Shown here one piece after another: positions 24,203-31,688 of a DNA stretch of 44,095 bases. Position 1 is the stretch's first letter, and each line of letters opens with the position of its first letter. The translations under genes were made by a program, and so were the position numbers. Under the pieces are notes generated by a model. That model saw only the letters and a program-made list of their open reading frames with translations. It did no database searches and was not told the DNA's origin. This stretch comes from Planomonospora parontospora (lineage in GTDB: Bacteria; Actinomycetota; Actinomycetes; Streptosporangiales; Streptosporangiaceae): positions 1-44,095 of the forward strand of contig BMQD01000033.1 in the NCBI GenBank assembly GCA_014647935.1. Direction: 5' to 3'.

Positions 24203-24682
24203 ATGTCGACACTTCCGGCGCCAAAAGCCATAAAGGACCTGTTCGAGGACATGCTCGGTCGCGGCGTCACGGTGGGCATCACCGACCCTGCTGTCGCCGA
24301 GAGCCTGCGCAAGGCGGTCGTGGCCCTGTACGTCGACAACTCGCGGAAGCTGACGGCGGTGGTCGGTTTCGACCTCCATCTGGCCTCCTTCGCCGGGGCG
24401 GCCATCGGTCTCATCCCGGTGGGCGGCGCCGAGGCGTCCATCGAGGACGGTGAGCTGACCCCGATGCTGTCCGACAACGTCCGGGAGATCTGCAACATCC
24501 TGACGGGCCTGCTCAACCAGCAGGACCTGCCGCACCTGAAGCTGTACGAGGCGTACATGCCCGGTGAGGCGGCCCCCGCGGACGCCACCAGCCGCCTGCT
24601 GGCCCTCGGGGCCCGGCTGGATCTGAAGGTCGACATCGCCGGATACGGCTCGGGCAGGTTCTGGCTCTCCCTGGCCGGGTGA
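24203..24682 (+). CDS. CheX-like protein (divergent phosphatase or scaffold)
   Basis: This 159-residue protein has no obvious named family at first sight. It does contain a helix with the same ExxN spacing as CheX (E95-I-C-N98 in NVREICNILTGLLN) after a beta-rich segment (LTAVVGFDLHLASFAGAAIGLI). Length and position match the cheX gene two places upstream. I therefore infer a divergent CheC/CheX-family member paired with CheY copy 2. It is the last gene of the operon and is followed by a strong hairpin. If the asparagine is not functional it may be a scaffold only. Confidence 0.65.
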   Translation: MSTLPAPKAIKDLFEDMLGRGVTVGITDPAVAESLRKAVVALYVDNSRKLTAVVGFDLHLASFAGAAIGLIPVGGAEASIEDGELTPMLSDNVREICNILTGLLNQQDLPHLKLYEAYMPGEAAPADATSRLLALGARLDLKVDIAGYGSGRFWLSLAG

Positions 24683-24763
24683 GCGCCGGGGCGGTCCGTT
24701 CCCCCGGGAGTCCGCGGGAGTCCGCGGGAAGCGCCGGCGGCGGGAGGTCGCGGAAGACGCCAA

Positions 24764-24796
24764 GAGGCCCCGTCCGGCAGTGCCGGACGGGGCCTC
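24764..24796. terminator. Strong bidirectional terminator hairpin
   Basis: A perfect 16-base inverted repeat (24764-24779 and 24781-24796) around a single G lies between the convergent chemotaxis operon and the Gly-rich protein gene. Confidence 0.8.
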
Positions 24797-24830
24797 ACCC
24801 ATGTTTACAGAGAGTGATCCACTATCCGGG

Positions 24831-25196
24831 TCAGTCGGCGGCGCTGACCACGTTGTTGCTGGCGGCGCCCTGCGGGCCGGCCACCGACTGGTTGGCCTTG
24901 TAGAAGGAGCCGCCGCCGTAGCCGCCGCCACCGCACGGGTTGTAGCCGCAGCCGCCGTACCCGCCGCCGTAGCCGTAGCCGCCGCGGCCGGTGCCGCTGG
25001 CGATGTTGGCGTTCGAGGCGCCGTACGGCCCGGCCACCGAACGGCTGTTCTTGTAGAAGGTGTCGCCGCCACCACCGCAGCCGGTGCCGCAGCCGTAGCC
25101 GCCGCCGCCACCCGCCAGGGCCGCGGACGAGGCGGAGAGCACGAGCGCGGCCGCCGCGGCTCCCGTGAACACGATGCGAGACAGTGTCTTGCTCAT
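24831..25196 (-). CDS. Small secreted Gly/Tyr/Cys-rich protein with two repeats
   Basis: I do not recognise a family. The 121-residue protein has a signal peptide cleaved near ALA-GG (about residue 28). The mature part has two related units, TFYKNSRSVAGPYGASNANI and SFYKANQSVAGPQGAASNNV, separated by Gly-Tyr-rich spacers with four cysteines (CGTGCGG and CGYNPCGG). The composition and repeat pattern suggest a self-associating surface or spore-coat protein, comparable only in general style to chaplins, rodlins or curli. AAGGAA lies about 8 bases upstream of the ATG. It is a single gene convergent with the chemotaxis operon. Low-GC sequence lies upstream. Confidence 0.8.
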   Translation of the reverse strand: MSKTLSRIVFTGAAAAALVLSASSAALAGGGGGYGCGTGCGGGGDTFYKNSRSVAGPYGASNANIASGTGRGGYGYGGGYGGCGYNPCGGGGYGGGSFYKANQSVAGPQGAASNNVVSAAD

Positions 25197-25775
25197 GAAA
25201 GTGGGTTCCTTTCTCGGTCCGGCCCTCTTCTGGACCGGATCTCACGTCGGATCCCGCGTCACCCGGCCGTCCGGCGGCCGGCTGTCGTTGGACCCAAACG
25301 GCCCATACCCGCCACTCTCTTCTCAAACACGGAGAGTAATGTAGTAGATACTAAAAGCGACGTAAGATCGCGAGCGCGGCGTAATCGCTCATTGCTGCGC
25401 AGGTGTCGTCAGGTGGGCTGTGACCAGCTGAAATCAGTCGGGCTAGGGGATGGACGCTGCCCTGTCGCCCCTGCCGGGCCGTCCTGGCTGGACGTTCTGT
25501 CCCGGTATGGCAATTACTCCCAGGTAACGCACCGGGCGACGTTTGTCCATCTTGCTCATATGGTCACTTGCTGTGCACACATGGACACTGATAGACACAT
25601 CTGATGTGAGATGGTCGCTGCGGGACAGTACCGTGCTCACATCGGGAAGGGCGTCTCCGGCCGTCGGGGCACGATGACCGGAGACGCCCGCCCGCCGCCG
25701 GGCCGCGCCGTGGAAGCCCGGGGAGCCCGTCCCGGAACTCCGGTGCGATCGGTATGCAGATCGTATGCTTGCCGT
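25197..25775. other. Long non-coding gap with AT-richer patches
   Basis: I see no convincing gene in these 579 bases. An AT-rich patch at 25315-25360 and another at 25500-25610 stand out from the GC-rich surroundings and probably contain promoters for both flanking genes. Small palindromes occur at 25572-25579 (TGTGCACA) and 25596-25608 (CACATC-T-GATGTG). Confidence 0.5.
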
Positions 25776-25778
25776 ATG
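25752..25778 (+). promoter_or_regulatory. Three GTATG direct repeats at 11-base spacing (operator candidate)
   Basis: GTATG begins at 25752, 25763 and 25774, one per helical turn; the last overlaps the antitoxin ATG. Such phased half-sites suit a ribbon-helix-helix antitoxin that represses its own operon. Confidence 0.5.
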
Positions 25779-26012
25779 AACCGAATCAGCGTGGCGATGC
25801 CCGAAGACCTTGAGGCGCACGTGCGCGAGCTGGCCGCCGGCAACCTCTCGGCCTACGTCCTGGAGGCCGTGCGCGCCCGGGTGGACAAGGACCTGAGGAT
25901 GCGTGCCTACTACGCCAGCATCGGCGGCAGGCCGCAGCTCGACGAGAGCGAGGAGGACCGGGCGGCCATGGCGCGCATCCGCTCGTTCCTGCAGCTGCCC
26001 GGATCCGCGTGA
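25776..26012 (+). CDS. Ribbon-helix-helix-type antitoxin
   Basis: This is a short protein of 78 residues. Its N-terminus (MNRISVAMPEDLEAHVREL...NLSAYVLEAVRARVD) has the strand-helix-helix pattern of CopG/VapB-like DNA-binding antitoxins. The C-terminal part (about 45-78), charged and likely disordered until bound, would contact the toxin. Its stop overlaps the GTG start of the downstream PIN-domain gene (GTGA), the usual antitoxin-first coupling. The start ATG 25776 has no strong binding site and the transcript may be leaderless. Phased GTATG repeats lie over the start region. Confidence 0.75.
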   Translation: MNRISVAMPEDLEAHVRELAAGNLSAYVLEAVRARVDKDLRMRAYYASIGGRPQLDESEEDRAAMARIRSFLQLPGSA

Positions 26013-26437
26013 GCGTTCTGGGTCCCGGGCTGGTCCTCGACGCCAGCACCGTCCGGCTGCACCTGTCCGGCGACGTCTACACCGCGGCCATGATCGGTAC
26101 GGCGCTGGAGGCCGAACGTCCGATCGTGATCCCGTCCCTGGTCCTGGCGCAGGCTTACCGGGAGGCCGTGCCGGGTCCGGCCCGCGACCGCCTTATCGGC
26201 CTGGTCTCCGTGCTCGGCGAGCCCGAGATGTTCGACGAGGTCGGCCGGGTCACCGCCCGCGACATCGGCACGGTCTGCCAGCTGGCGGGAGTGGACGACC
26301 TGTCGGTCGGTCACGCCCTGTGGGCCGCCGTCGAACGCCGCAACCAGCCCGACCCGCTGTACGACTGGACGATCATCACCGAGCACCCGGAGGTCTACCG
26401 CAAAGCGGCCCCGGGCGTGCCCACCGGCTGGCGCTGA
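26009..26437 (+). CDS. vapC: PIN-domain ribonuclease toxin (VapC-like)
   Basis: The 142-residue protein has a PIN-like layout: an aspartate in GLVLDASTV near residue 10, a glutamate region in PSLVLAQAYREAV, acidic residues in AGVDDLSVGHALWAAV near 95, and a final TIITEHPE block where many VapC toxins have the last acidic residue. It should be a metal-dependent RNase neutralised by the preceding antitoxin. The sequence is divergent; the usual T-x-D before the final strand is TEH here, so one acidic ligand may differ. Type II toxin-antitoxin pairing is well supported by the GTGA overlap. Confidence 0.75.
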   Translation: MSVLGPGLVLDASTVRLHLSGDVYTAAMIGTALEAERPIVIPSLVLAQAYREAVPGPARDRLIGLVSVLGEPEMFDEVGRVTARDIGTVCQLAGVDDLSVGHALWAAVERRNQPDPLYDWTIITEHPEVYRKAAPGVPTGWR

Positions 26438-26492
26438 CCGCGAAAGCGACAGATGCCCCGCCGCGGTCCGGACGGAGGACACCGCCGGCGGC

Positions 26493-27416
26493 TCACGGGC
26501 GGGAGCGGGCCGGTGGGGACGGAGCGGCGGCGGACTGGTGGGCGGCGGCCAGGCGGGCGGTCCGGGCCAGCAGGGCGTGGACCGGATGGCCGGCGGGGAC
26601 CGCGGCGGCGGCTCCGGTTGCTGCGGTGGCTCCGGTGGCTCCGGTGGCTCCGGTGGCGGCGAGGTCGGCCAGGAGCAGGCGGAGGCGGGCGGCCAGGTGC
26701 CGGGTCCGGGTGACGTACCGCGCGGCGTGGCGGGGGTCCCGGGGATCGGCGGGCACGCGGGAGAGGGACTCGGCGAGCTCGTCGAAGGCCTCCGCGATCT
26801 CGGCGCCGGCCTCGGAAGCGGCTTCGGCCCCGGGGGCGGCTTCGGAAACGGCCCCGGCGCTTGTCCCGAAGGCGGGGCCCCCGGCCGCGGCGGCGCCGGC
26901 CAGCAGGTCGCGGTGGGCGAGGAGCCGTCCGGCGCAGGAGAGCAGGTCGCTTCCGTGGCGGTCCAGCCAGGCCCGCTCGCGGGTCTCGGCGCGGCGGGCG
27001 GCCCGCTCGGCGACCTCGCTGCGGGACGCTCCGCGCTCGGCGGCCGCGTGCCGGAGCAGGCGGTGCTGCACGGCCTGGCGCGAGCGCAGGCCCAGGGGGA
27101 CCGCCAGCTCCCCCAGGCTCAGCCCGGCCTCGATCCCGAGGGTCAGGACCCGGTGCTCGAGCCGGTCCAGGCGGCCGGGCAGGACCGGCACCGCGCGCCG
27201 GGCGTACTCCAGCAGGACCAGAGCGTCCAGCGCGTCGCACCGGAGCGCCTCGGCGGGCACGCGCTGGTGGGCGACGAGGTAGGCGACCAGCTCCACCGGC
27301 TCGTCGCAGAGCTTCTCCCGGTCGGGGTCGCCGCACCGGACCCGGCGCTCGATGATCTCCTCGACGCGGCGGGCCGCCTCGGCCTCCGGCACCGTCCGGA
27401 CCGTTCTGGTGGGCAC
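26493..27416 (-). CDS. Actinomycete helix-turn-helix protein of unknown function
   Basis: A likely start is GTG 27416 (307 residues). It lies immediately beside a perfect palindrome, with the promoter-like TACAGT 7 bases upstream, which suggests a leaderless transcript. Residues 5-150 form a compact helical domain (EAEAARRVEEIIERRVRCGDPDREKL...) with a sigma-like helix-turn-helix at about 95-125 (LSLGELAVPLGLRSRQAVQHRLLR). The rest is Ala-rich, with an A-T-G tripeptide repeat coded by a 9-base repeat near 26630-26660. I believe this family is common in actinomycetes but I cannot name a function. The long open frame extending upstream to 27902 would cross the palindrome and is unlikely to be coding. 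Confidence 0.65.
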   Translation of the reverse strand: MPTRTVRTVPEAEAARRVEEIIERRVRCGDPDREKLCDEPVELVAYLVAHQRVPAEALRCDALDALVLLEYARRAVPVLPGRLDRLEHRVLTLGIEAGLSLGELAVPLGLRSRQAVQHRLLRHAAAERGASRSEVAERAARRAETRERAWLDRHGSDLLSCAGRLLAHRDLLAGAAAAGGPAFGTSAGAVSEAAPGAEAASEAGAEIAEAFDELAESLSRVPADPRDPRHAARYVTRTRHLAARLRLLLADLAATGATGATGATAATGAAAAVPAGHPVHALLARTARLAAAHQSAAAPSPPARSRP

Positions 27417-27436
27417 CGTCAATACTGTATTGACGG
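27416..27436. promoter_or_regulatory. Perfect 21-base palindromic operator candidate
   Basis: Arms CCGTCAATAC (27416-27425) and GTATTGACGG (27427-27436) flank a central T. The palindrome touches the start codon of the minus-strand helix-turn-helix gene, so binding there would block its transcription; autoregulation is likely. Confidence 0.6.
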
Positions 27437-27725
27437 GGGCGGGCGGGCGCCACCCGGGGCTCCCGCCTCGGCGGCTGCGGCTTTTGCGGGCCCGATGCCC
27501 TGTCCCAGACGACCCGGCGCGTCTCACAGGGCCGGCGTGTTCCGCTGATTCGTCCTCCGCGGTCTCATCCGAGTCGGCGTGTCGGAGGTCGACGCGTCGG
27601 TTCCACGCCGGACCCGTCGAGACGGGACACCTGACCCGGCGTCGCAGGGCGGCCGTGCTCCGCGCGGCGCGGAGTCGCGCTGCCGCCGTGGGGGCGACAC
27701 CTGACCGGACGCTTTCCCGGGAAAT

Positions 27726-27741
27726 ATACCCCGAGGGGTAT
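27726..27741 (+). promoter_or_regulatory. CsoR/CstR-type operator 1
   Basis: ATACCCC-GA-GGGGTAT is a 16-base inverted repeat of the kind bound by CsoR/CstR repressors. It lies about 105 bases upstream of the repressor gene start. Confidence 0.75.
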
Positions 27742-27845
27742 GTGTTGAGAAGGTGAGGGCCCCACCCGGCGGCCCTGCCCCTAGGTGGGGGCGCATGGGC
27801 CCCTCTGCGGCCCTGGTGTGCACATCGGGCAGGAAGGCGAAGCAG

Positions 27846-28115
27846 GTGGAGATGGACGCGACGGTCCTGGCGGACGCGCTCACCCGGCTCAAGCGGGCCC
27901 ACGGCCAGCTGGGCGGAGTGATCGCGATGATCGAGAACGCCGAGGACTGCGAGCGGGTGCTGACCCAGCTGGCGGCGGTGTCCAAGGCGCTGGACCGGGC
28001 CGGATTCAAGATCATCTCAACTGGTCTGCAGCAGTGCCAGCTGGCGCGCGAGACCGGCCAGGAGCCGCCGATCACCCCCGAGCGGCTGGAGAAGCTGTTC
28101 CTGGCCCTGTCCTGA
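27846..28115 (+). CDS. cstR: CstR-type persulfide-sensing repressor (CsoR/DUF156 family)
   Basis: This is an 89-residue all-helical repressor of the CsoR family. Conserved blocks are RLKRAHGQLGGVIAMIE and CERVLTQLAAVSKALDRAGF. The copper ligands of CsoR are Cys-His-Cys; here C35 and C64 are kept but the His position four residues before C64 is glycine (G60). That is the CstR pattern, which senses persulfides or sulfite rather than copper. I chose GTG 27846, with AGGAAGG 8 bases upstream; ATG 27852 is also possible. Neighbouring rhodaneses, a persulfide dioxygenase-like protein and a TauE-type exporter, plus two matching operators, support the sulfur role. Confidence 0.85.
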   Translation: MEMDATVLADALTRLKRAHGQLGGVIAMIENAEDCERVLTQLAAVSKALDRAGFKIISTGLQQCQLARETGQEPPITPERLEKLFLALS

Positions 28116-28274
28116 GACGTCCCGAGACGTCTTGGAGGCGGACTGGAGGGCCCCGCACCGTCCCGGGCTCGCACCGGGGCGGCCCGGCCCGCGCATCCGG
28201 CGCGGAACGCCTTCCGCCCGCCGGGTGGGCCGGCGGGAGGCGCCTCCGAACCAGGGAATCCATTTGTCCAAAAG

Positions 28275-28290
28275 ATACCCCCCCGGGTAT
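28275..28290 (+). promoter_or_regulatory. CsoR/CstR-type operator 2
   Basis: ATACCC-CCCC-GGGTAT is a second 16-base site of the same design, 17 bases before the rhodanese ATG. It suggests a separate CstR-controlled promoter for the detoxification genes. Confidence 0.75.
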
Positions 28291-28307
28291 ATTCGCTGAG
28301 GAGTCAC

Positions 28308-28622
28308 ATGATGACGATCCGTGAGACAACCATCGCCGAGCTGCGGCGCAGCGACCTGACCGGCACCGTCCTGCTGGACGTGCGCACCCGCCCAGAGTTC
28401 GCCTCCGGCCACCTGGCGGGCGCGGTGAACGTCCCGCTGGACGAGCTGGGCCCGCACCTGGCCGGCTACGCGGGCAAGGACGTGGTGACGGTCTGCCTGT
28501 CCGGGGGCCGCAGCGCGGTCGCCGCCCAGGCCCTGCAGAACGCCGGAGCGCGGGTGCGCTCCCTGGCCGGCGGCACCAACGCCTGGCAGCGGGCCGGCCT
28601 GCCGCTGGAGAAGGGCCGCTGA
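28308..28622 (+). CDS. Single-domain rhodanese (sulfurtransferase)
   Basis: The 104-residue protein is one rhodanese domain that transfers persulfide sulfur. The catalytic cysteine is C63 in the loop CLSGGRSA, and LLDVRTRPEFASGHLAGAVNVP is the classical N-terminal block. A strong GAGGAG site lies 5 bases before the ATG (an adjacent ATG at 28311 is also possible). It is the first gene after CstR operator 2 and heads the detoxification unit. Confidence 0.92.
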   Translation: MMTIRETTIAELRRSDLTGTVLLDVRTRPEFASGHLAGAVNVPLDELGPHLAGYAGKDVVTVCLSGGRSAVAAQALQNAGARVRSLAGGTNAWQRAGLPLEKGR

Positions 28623-28699
28623 CGGCCCGGAACCGCCCACCCGGAACCGATGATCCGATCCCGACAGCGATGACGACGACACACGAAGGCGGCGAGACG

Positions 28700-30097
28700 A
28701 TGACCACGATCCACGTCGAGGTGGTGGAGACCTCCTCCCTGGGCGACCGCAGCTACCTGGCCCACGACGGCCGCGTCGCGCTGGTGGTCGACCCGCAGCG
28801 CGACATCGACCGGATCCTGGCCCTGGCCGGCCGGCTCGGCGTGCGCATCACGCACGTGGCCGAGACCCACCTGCACAACGACTACGTCTCCGGCGGTCTG
28901 GCCCTGGCCCGCCTGACCGGCGCGGCCTACCTGGTCGCCGGCGCCGACACCGTCGGCTTCGAGCGGCTGCCGGTCGCCGACGGCGACGAGATCACCCTGT
29001 CGGACACGATGCGCGTGCAGGCGGTGGCCACCCCGGGCCACACCTTCCACCACCTGTCGTACATCCTGACCGGCCCGGACGGCCCCGAGGGCGTCTTCAC
29101 CGGCGGCTCGCTGCTGTTCGGCACCACCGGCCGCACCGACCTGCTCGGCGCCGAGCACGCCCACACCCTGGCCCACCATCAGCACGCCTCGGCGCGCCGC
29201 CTGGCCGACCTGCTGCCCGACGGCGCGCACATCTGGCCCACCCACGGCTTCGGCAGCTTCTGCTCGGCCACCCAGTCCGACGCCCCGGCCTCCACCATCG
29301 GCCGGGAGAGGCAGGCCAACGCCGCGCTGCGCCTGGAGGCCGACGACTTCGTCTCCCAGACGCTGGCGGGGCTGGACGCCTACCCCGCCTACTACGCCCA
29401 CATGGGCGCGCGCAACGGCGGCGGCGCCGACCTGATCGACCTGACCCCGGTGCGGGCGGCCGACGCCGCGCAGTTGCGGGAGCGCATCGAGGCCGGCGAG
29501 TGGGTGGTGGACCTGCGTTCGCGCAAGGCGTTCGCCACCCGGCACCTGGCCGGCACCCTGAGCTTCGGCCTGGACGGGCCGATGTCGACCTGGCTGGGCT
29601 GGATGGCCCCGTGGGGGGCGCCCATCACGCTGCTGGGCGAGTCGGCAGAACAGGTCGTCGCCGCCCAGCGCGAGCTGGCGCGCATCGGCATCGACCGCCC
29701 GGCCGCCGCCGCGACCGGCACCCCCGAGCAGTGGGCCGGCGGCGAGCAGGCCCGGCTGGCCGAGCTGACGGTGGCCGCCTTCACCGACCTGGCCGCCGCC
29801 CGCGCCGGCCGTACCGTCCGCGACCTGCCCGCGCCGGACGTCGTGCTGGACGTGCGCATGACGAACGAATGGCGGGCCGGGCACCTCGACGGCGCCGTCC
29901 ACATCCCGCTGCCCGACCTGCCGCACCGCCTGGCCGACGTGCCGGACGGCACGGTGTGGGTGCACTGCGGCTCCGGCTACCGGGCCGCCGCCGCCACCAG
30001 CCTGCTGCAGCGGGCCGGCCGGACGGTGGTGCACATCGACGACGCCTACGCCGATGCCGCCGGCGCGGGCCTGACCATCACCGCCCCCGAGAACTGA
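28700..30097 (+). CDS. CstB-like persulfide dioxygenase: metallo-beta-lactamase fold fused to two rhodanese domains
   Basis: The 465-residue enzyme probably oxidises low-molecular-weight persulfides to sulfite or thiosulfate. The metallo-beta-lactamase part (about 1-245) has H57-x-H59-x-D61 in THLHNDYVSG, the later H114 in PGHTFHH, and GRTDLLG near 150, typical of the ETHE1/CstB group. The first rhodanese domain (about 265-360) lacks a catalytic cysteine. The second (about 375-465) has one in VHCGSGYRA. This is the architecture of staphylococcal CstB-type proteins. I chose ATG 28700 (GAAGG about 10 bases upstream) over ATG 28670, which has no site. Confidence 0.9.
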   Translation: MTTIHVEVVETSSLGDRSYLAHDGRVALVVDPQRDIDRILALAGRLGVRITHVAETHLHNDYVSGGLALARLTGAAYLVAGADTVGFERLPVADGDEITLSDTMRVQAVATPGHTFHHLSYILTGPDGPEGVFTGGSLLFGTTGRTDLLGAEHAHTLAHHQHASARRLADLLPDGAHIWPTHGFGSFCSATQSDAPASTIGRERQANAALRLEADDFVSQTLAGLDAYPAYYAHMGARNGGGADLIDLTPVRAADAAQLRERIEAGEWVVDLRSRKAFATRHLAGTLSFGLDGPMSTWLGWMAPWGAPITLLGESAEQVVAAQRELARIGIDRPAAAATGTPEQWAGGEQARLAELTVAAFTDLAAARAGRTVRDLPAPDVVLDVRMTNEWRAGHLDGAVHIPLPDLPHRLADVPDGTVWVHCGSGYRAAAATSLLQRAGRTVVHIDDAYADAAGAGLTITAPEN

Positions 30098-30177
30098 CCG
30101 GCCGGAACAACCGCCCCCGGGAGACGGCCGTCTCCCGGAACCGGCCGACCACCCTCACCCCTCGACAAGGAGACCGC

Positions 30178-30771
30178 ATGACCGCCGCCGACACCCCGAA
30201 GGCCCCCGCCGCCCTGGACGCCGCCGCCCTGAGAGGGCTCCTGGAGTCCGGCGAGGCGCCCCGGCTGATCGACGTGCGCACCCCCGGCGAGTTCGAGACC
30301 GCCCACATCCCCGGTTCCTACAACGTGCCGCTGGACCTGCTGCGCGAGCACCGCGCCGAACTCCGCGCCCACCTCGACGAGCAGGTCGTGCTCATCTGCC
30401 GCTCCGGGCAGCGCGCCGCATCGGCCGAGCAGGCCCTCACGGCCGCGGGCCTGCCCAACCTGCGCGTCCTGTCCGGCGGGATCACCGCCTGGCAGGCGGC
30501 CGGAGCCCCGGTGGCCACCGGCAGGCCCCGCTGGGAGCTGGAGCGCCAGGTTCGCCTGGTCGCCGGCTCCATCGTGCTGGGCTCGGTGCTGACCAGCACG
30601 GTGCTGCCCCGGGCCAAGTGGATCGCCGCGGCCATCGGCGGCGGGCTGACCTTCGCCGCCCTGTCCAACACCTGCGCCATGGGCATGGCCCTGGCCAGGC
30701 TCCCCTACAACCGCGGCCCGCGCACCGACATCGCCACCGTGCTGGGCGCCCTGGCCGACGAGCGCAAATGA
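30178..30771 (+). CDS. Rhodanese with C-terminal membrane segments (YgaP-like)
   Basis: The 197-residue protein has a rhodanese domain (about 15-115) with catalytic C74 in LICRSGQRAA. A DUF2892-type tail follows, with two hydrophobic segments (about 128-175: LVAGSIVLGSVLTSTVL and AAAIGGGLTFAALSN). This is the YgaP layout: a membrane-tethered sulfurtransferase. The sequence AAGGAG lies 6-7 bases before the ATG. The frame upstream of 30178 is a shadow of the dioxygenase gene. It probably passes persulfide sulfur at the membrane near the TauE-type exporter encoded next. Confidence 0.88.
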   Translation: MTAADTPKAPAALDAAALRGLLESGEAPRLIDVRTPGEFETAHIPGSYNVPLDLLREHRAELRAHLDEQVVLICRSGQRAASAEQALTAAGLPNLRVLSGGITAWQAAGAPVATGRPRWELERQVRLVAGSIVLGSVLTSTVLPRAKWIAAAIGGGLTFAALSNTCAMGMALARLPYNRGPRTDIATVLGALADERK

Positions 30772-30839
30772 GCCGGGGCGGCGCGTCCGCCCGGCCTGAC
30801 CGGCGGACGCGCCGCCCTGACGGAGCGAGCGACCCAAGC

Positions 30840-30900
30840 GACCGATCCAAGCGGCCGGACGAAGCGATCGAACCGACTGAACGAACCGACTGAACGGAGA
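30840..30900 (+). repeat. Short tandem repeats in the gap before the exporter gene
   Basis: Two exact 13-base copies of CGAACCGACTGAA (from 30870) follow looser variants of the same purine-rich pattern in this 134-base gap. Confidence 0.6.
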
Positions 30901-30905
30901 CGGAG

Positions 30906-31688
30906 ATGCTGACCGCACTCGGCCTCGGCGCCGTGATCGGCGTCCTGCTCGGGCTGCTGGGCGGCGGCGGCTCCATCCTGGCCGTGCCCGCCCTCGTCTA
31001 CGGCGCGGGCCTGCCGCTGGCCTCGGCCGTGCCGGCCTCCCTGCTGGTGGTGGGCATCTCCTCGGCCACCGCCGTGCTGCCCCGCATCCGCGCGGGCCAG
31101 GTGCGCTGGCGCATCGCCGCCGTCTTCGGCGGCGCCGGCGCGGCGGCCGCCTTCGCCGGCGCCGCCCTCAACCGGCTGCTGCCGCCGCAGGCGGTCCTGA
31201 TCGGGTTCGCCGCCCTCATGGTGGTGGCCGGCTGGCGGATGCTGGCCGAACGGACCACCGTGGGCGGGGCGTGCGCGCTGCCCGGCGGCGGGGTCAACTG
31301 GCGCAGCTGCCTGCCCAAGAGCGTCGTCGCGGGCGCGGCCGTGGGCGTGCTGACCGGCCTGTTCGGCGTCGGCGGCGGGTTCTTGATCATCCCGGCCCTG
31401 GTGCTCGGACTGGGGCTGCCGATGACGGCCGCGGTCGGCACCTCGCTGCTGATCGTCGTCGTCAACGCGGTCGCCGGGTTCGCCGCCCACGCCGGGGACG
31501 CGGTGCTGGACTACGGCGTCATCGCCTCCTTCACCGCCGCGGCGGTGGCCGGGTCGCTGGCCGCCGCCCGGCTGGGCCGCCGCCTGGACCCGGTACGGCT
31601 GCGCCGCTGGTTCGCCTACCTCGTCTTCGCCGTGGCGGTCTTCGTCGCCGTCCAGGCGCTGGTGAACCCGGCCGCCCTGAGCGGCTGA
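30906..31688 (+). CDS. TauE/SafE-family sulfite/sulfonate exporter
   Basis: The 260-residue membrane protein has about 8 hydrophobic segments arranged as two similar halves, each beginning with a glycine-rich motif: GVLLGLLGGGGSILAVPALV in the first and GVLTGLFGVGGGFLIIPALV in the second. This is the family signature of TauE/SafE/YfcA transporters. GGAGACGGAG immediately precedes the ATG. As the last gene of the CstR-controlled group it most likely exports sulfite or thiosulfate made by the dioxygenase. Transport direction and substrate are inferred from context. Confidence 0.9.
   Translation: MLTALGLGAVIGVLLGLLGGGGSILAVPALVYGAGLPLASAVPASLLVVGISSATAVLPRIRAGQVRWRIAAVFGGAGAAAAFAGAALNRLLPPQAVLIGFAALMVVAGWRMLAERTTVGGACALPGGGVNWRSCLPKSVVAGAAVGVLTGLFGVGGGFLIIPALVLGLGLPMTAAVGTSLLIVVVNAVAGFAAHAGDAVLDYGVIASFTAAAVAGSLAAARLGRRLDPVRLRRWFAYLVFAVAVFVAVQALVNPAALSG

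Noticed and set aside
25197-25775. Additional small gene in the long gap
   Set aside because: Frames found there are short, lack ribosome binding sites and show no recognisable protein pattern.
27437-27902. N-terminal extension of the helix-turn-helix gene to 27902
   Set aside because: It would read through the palindrome and one CstR operator, and the extra residues are low-complexity and Arg-rich.
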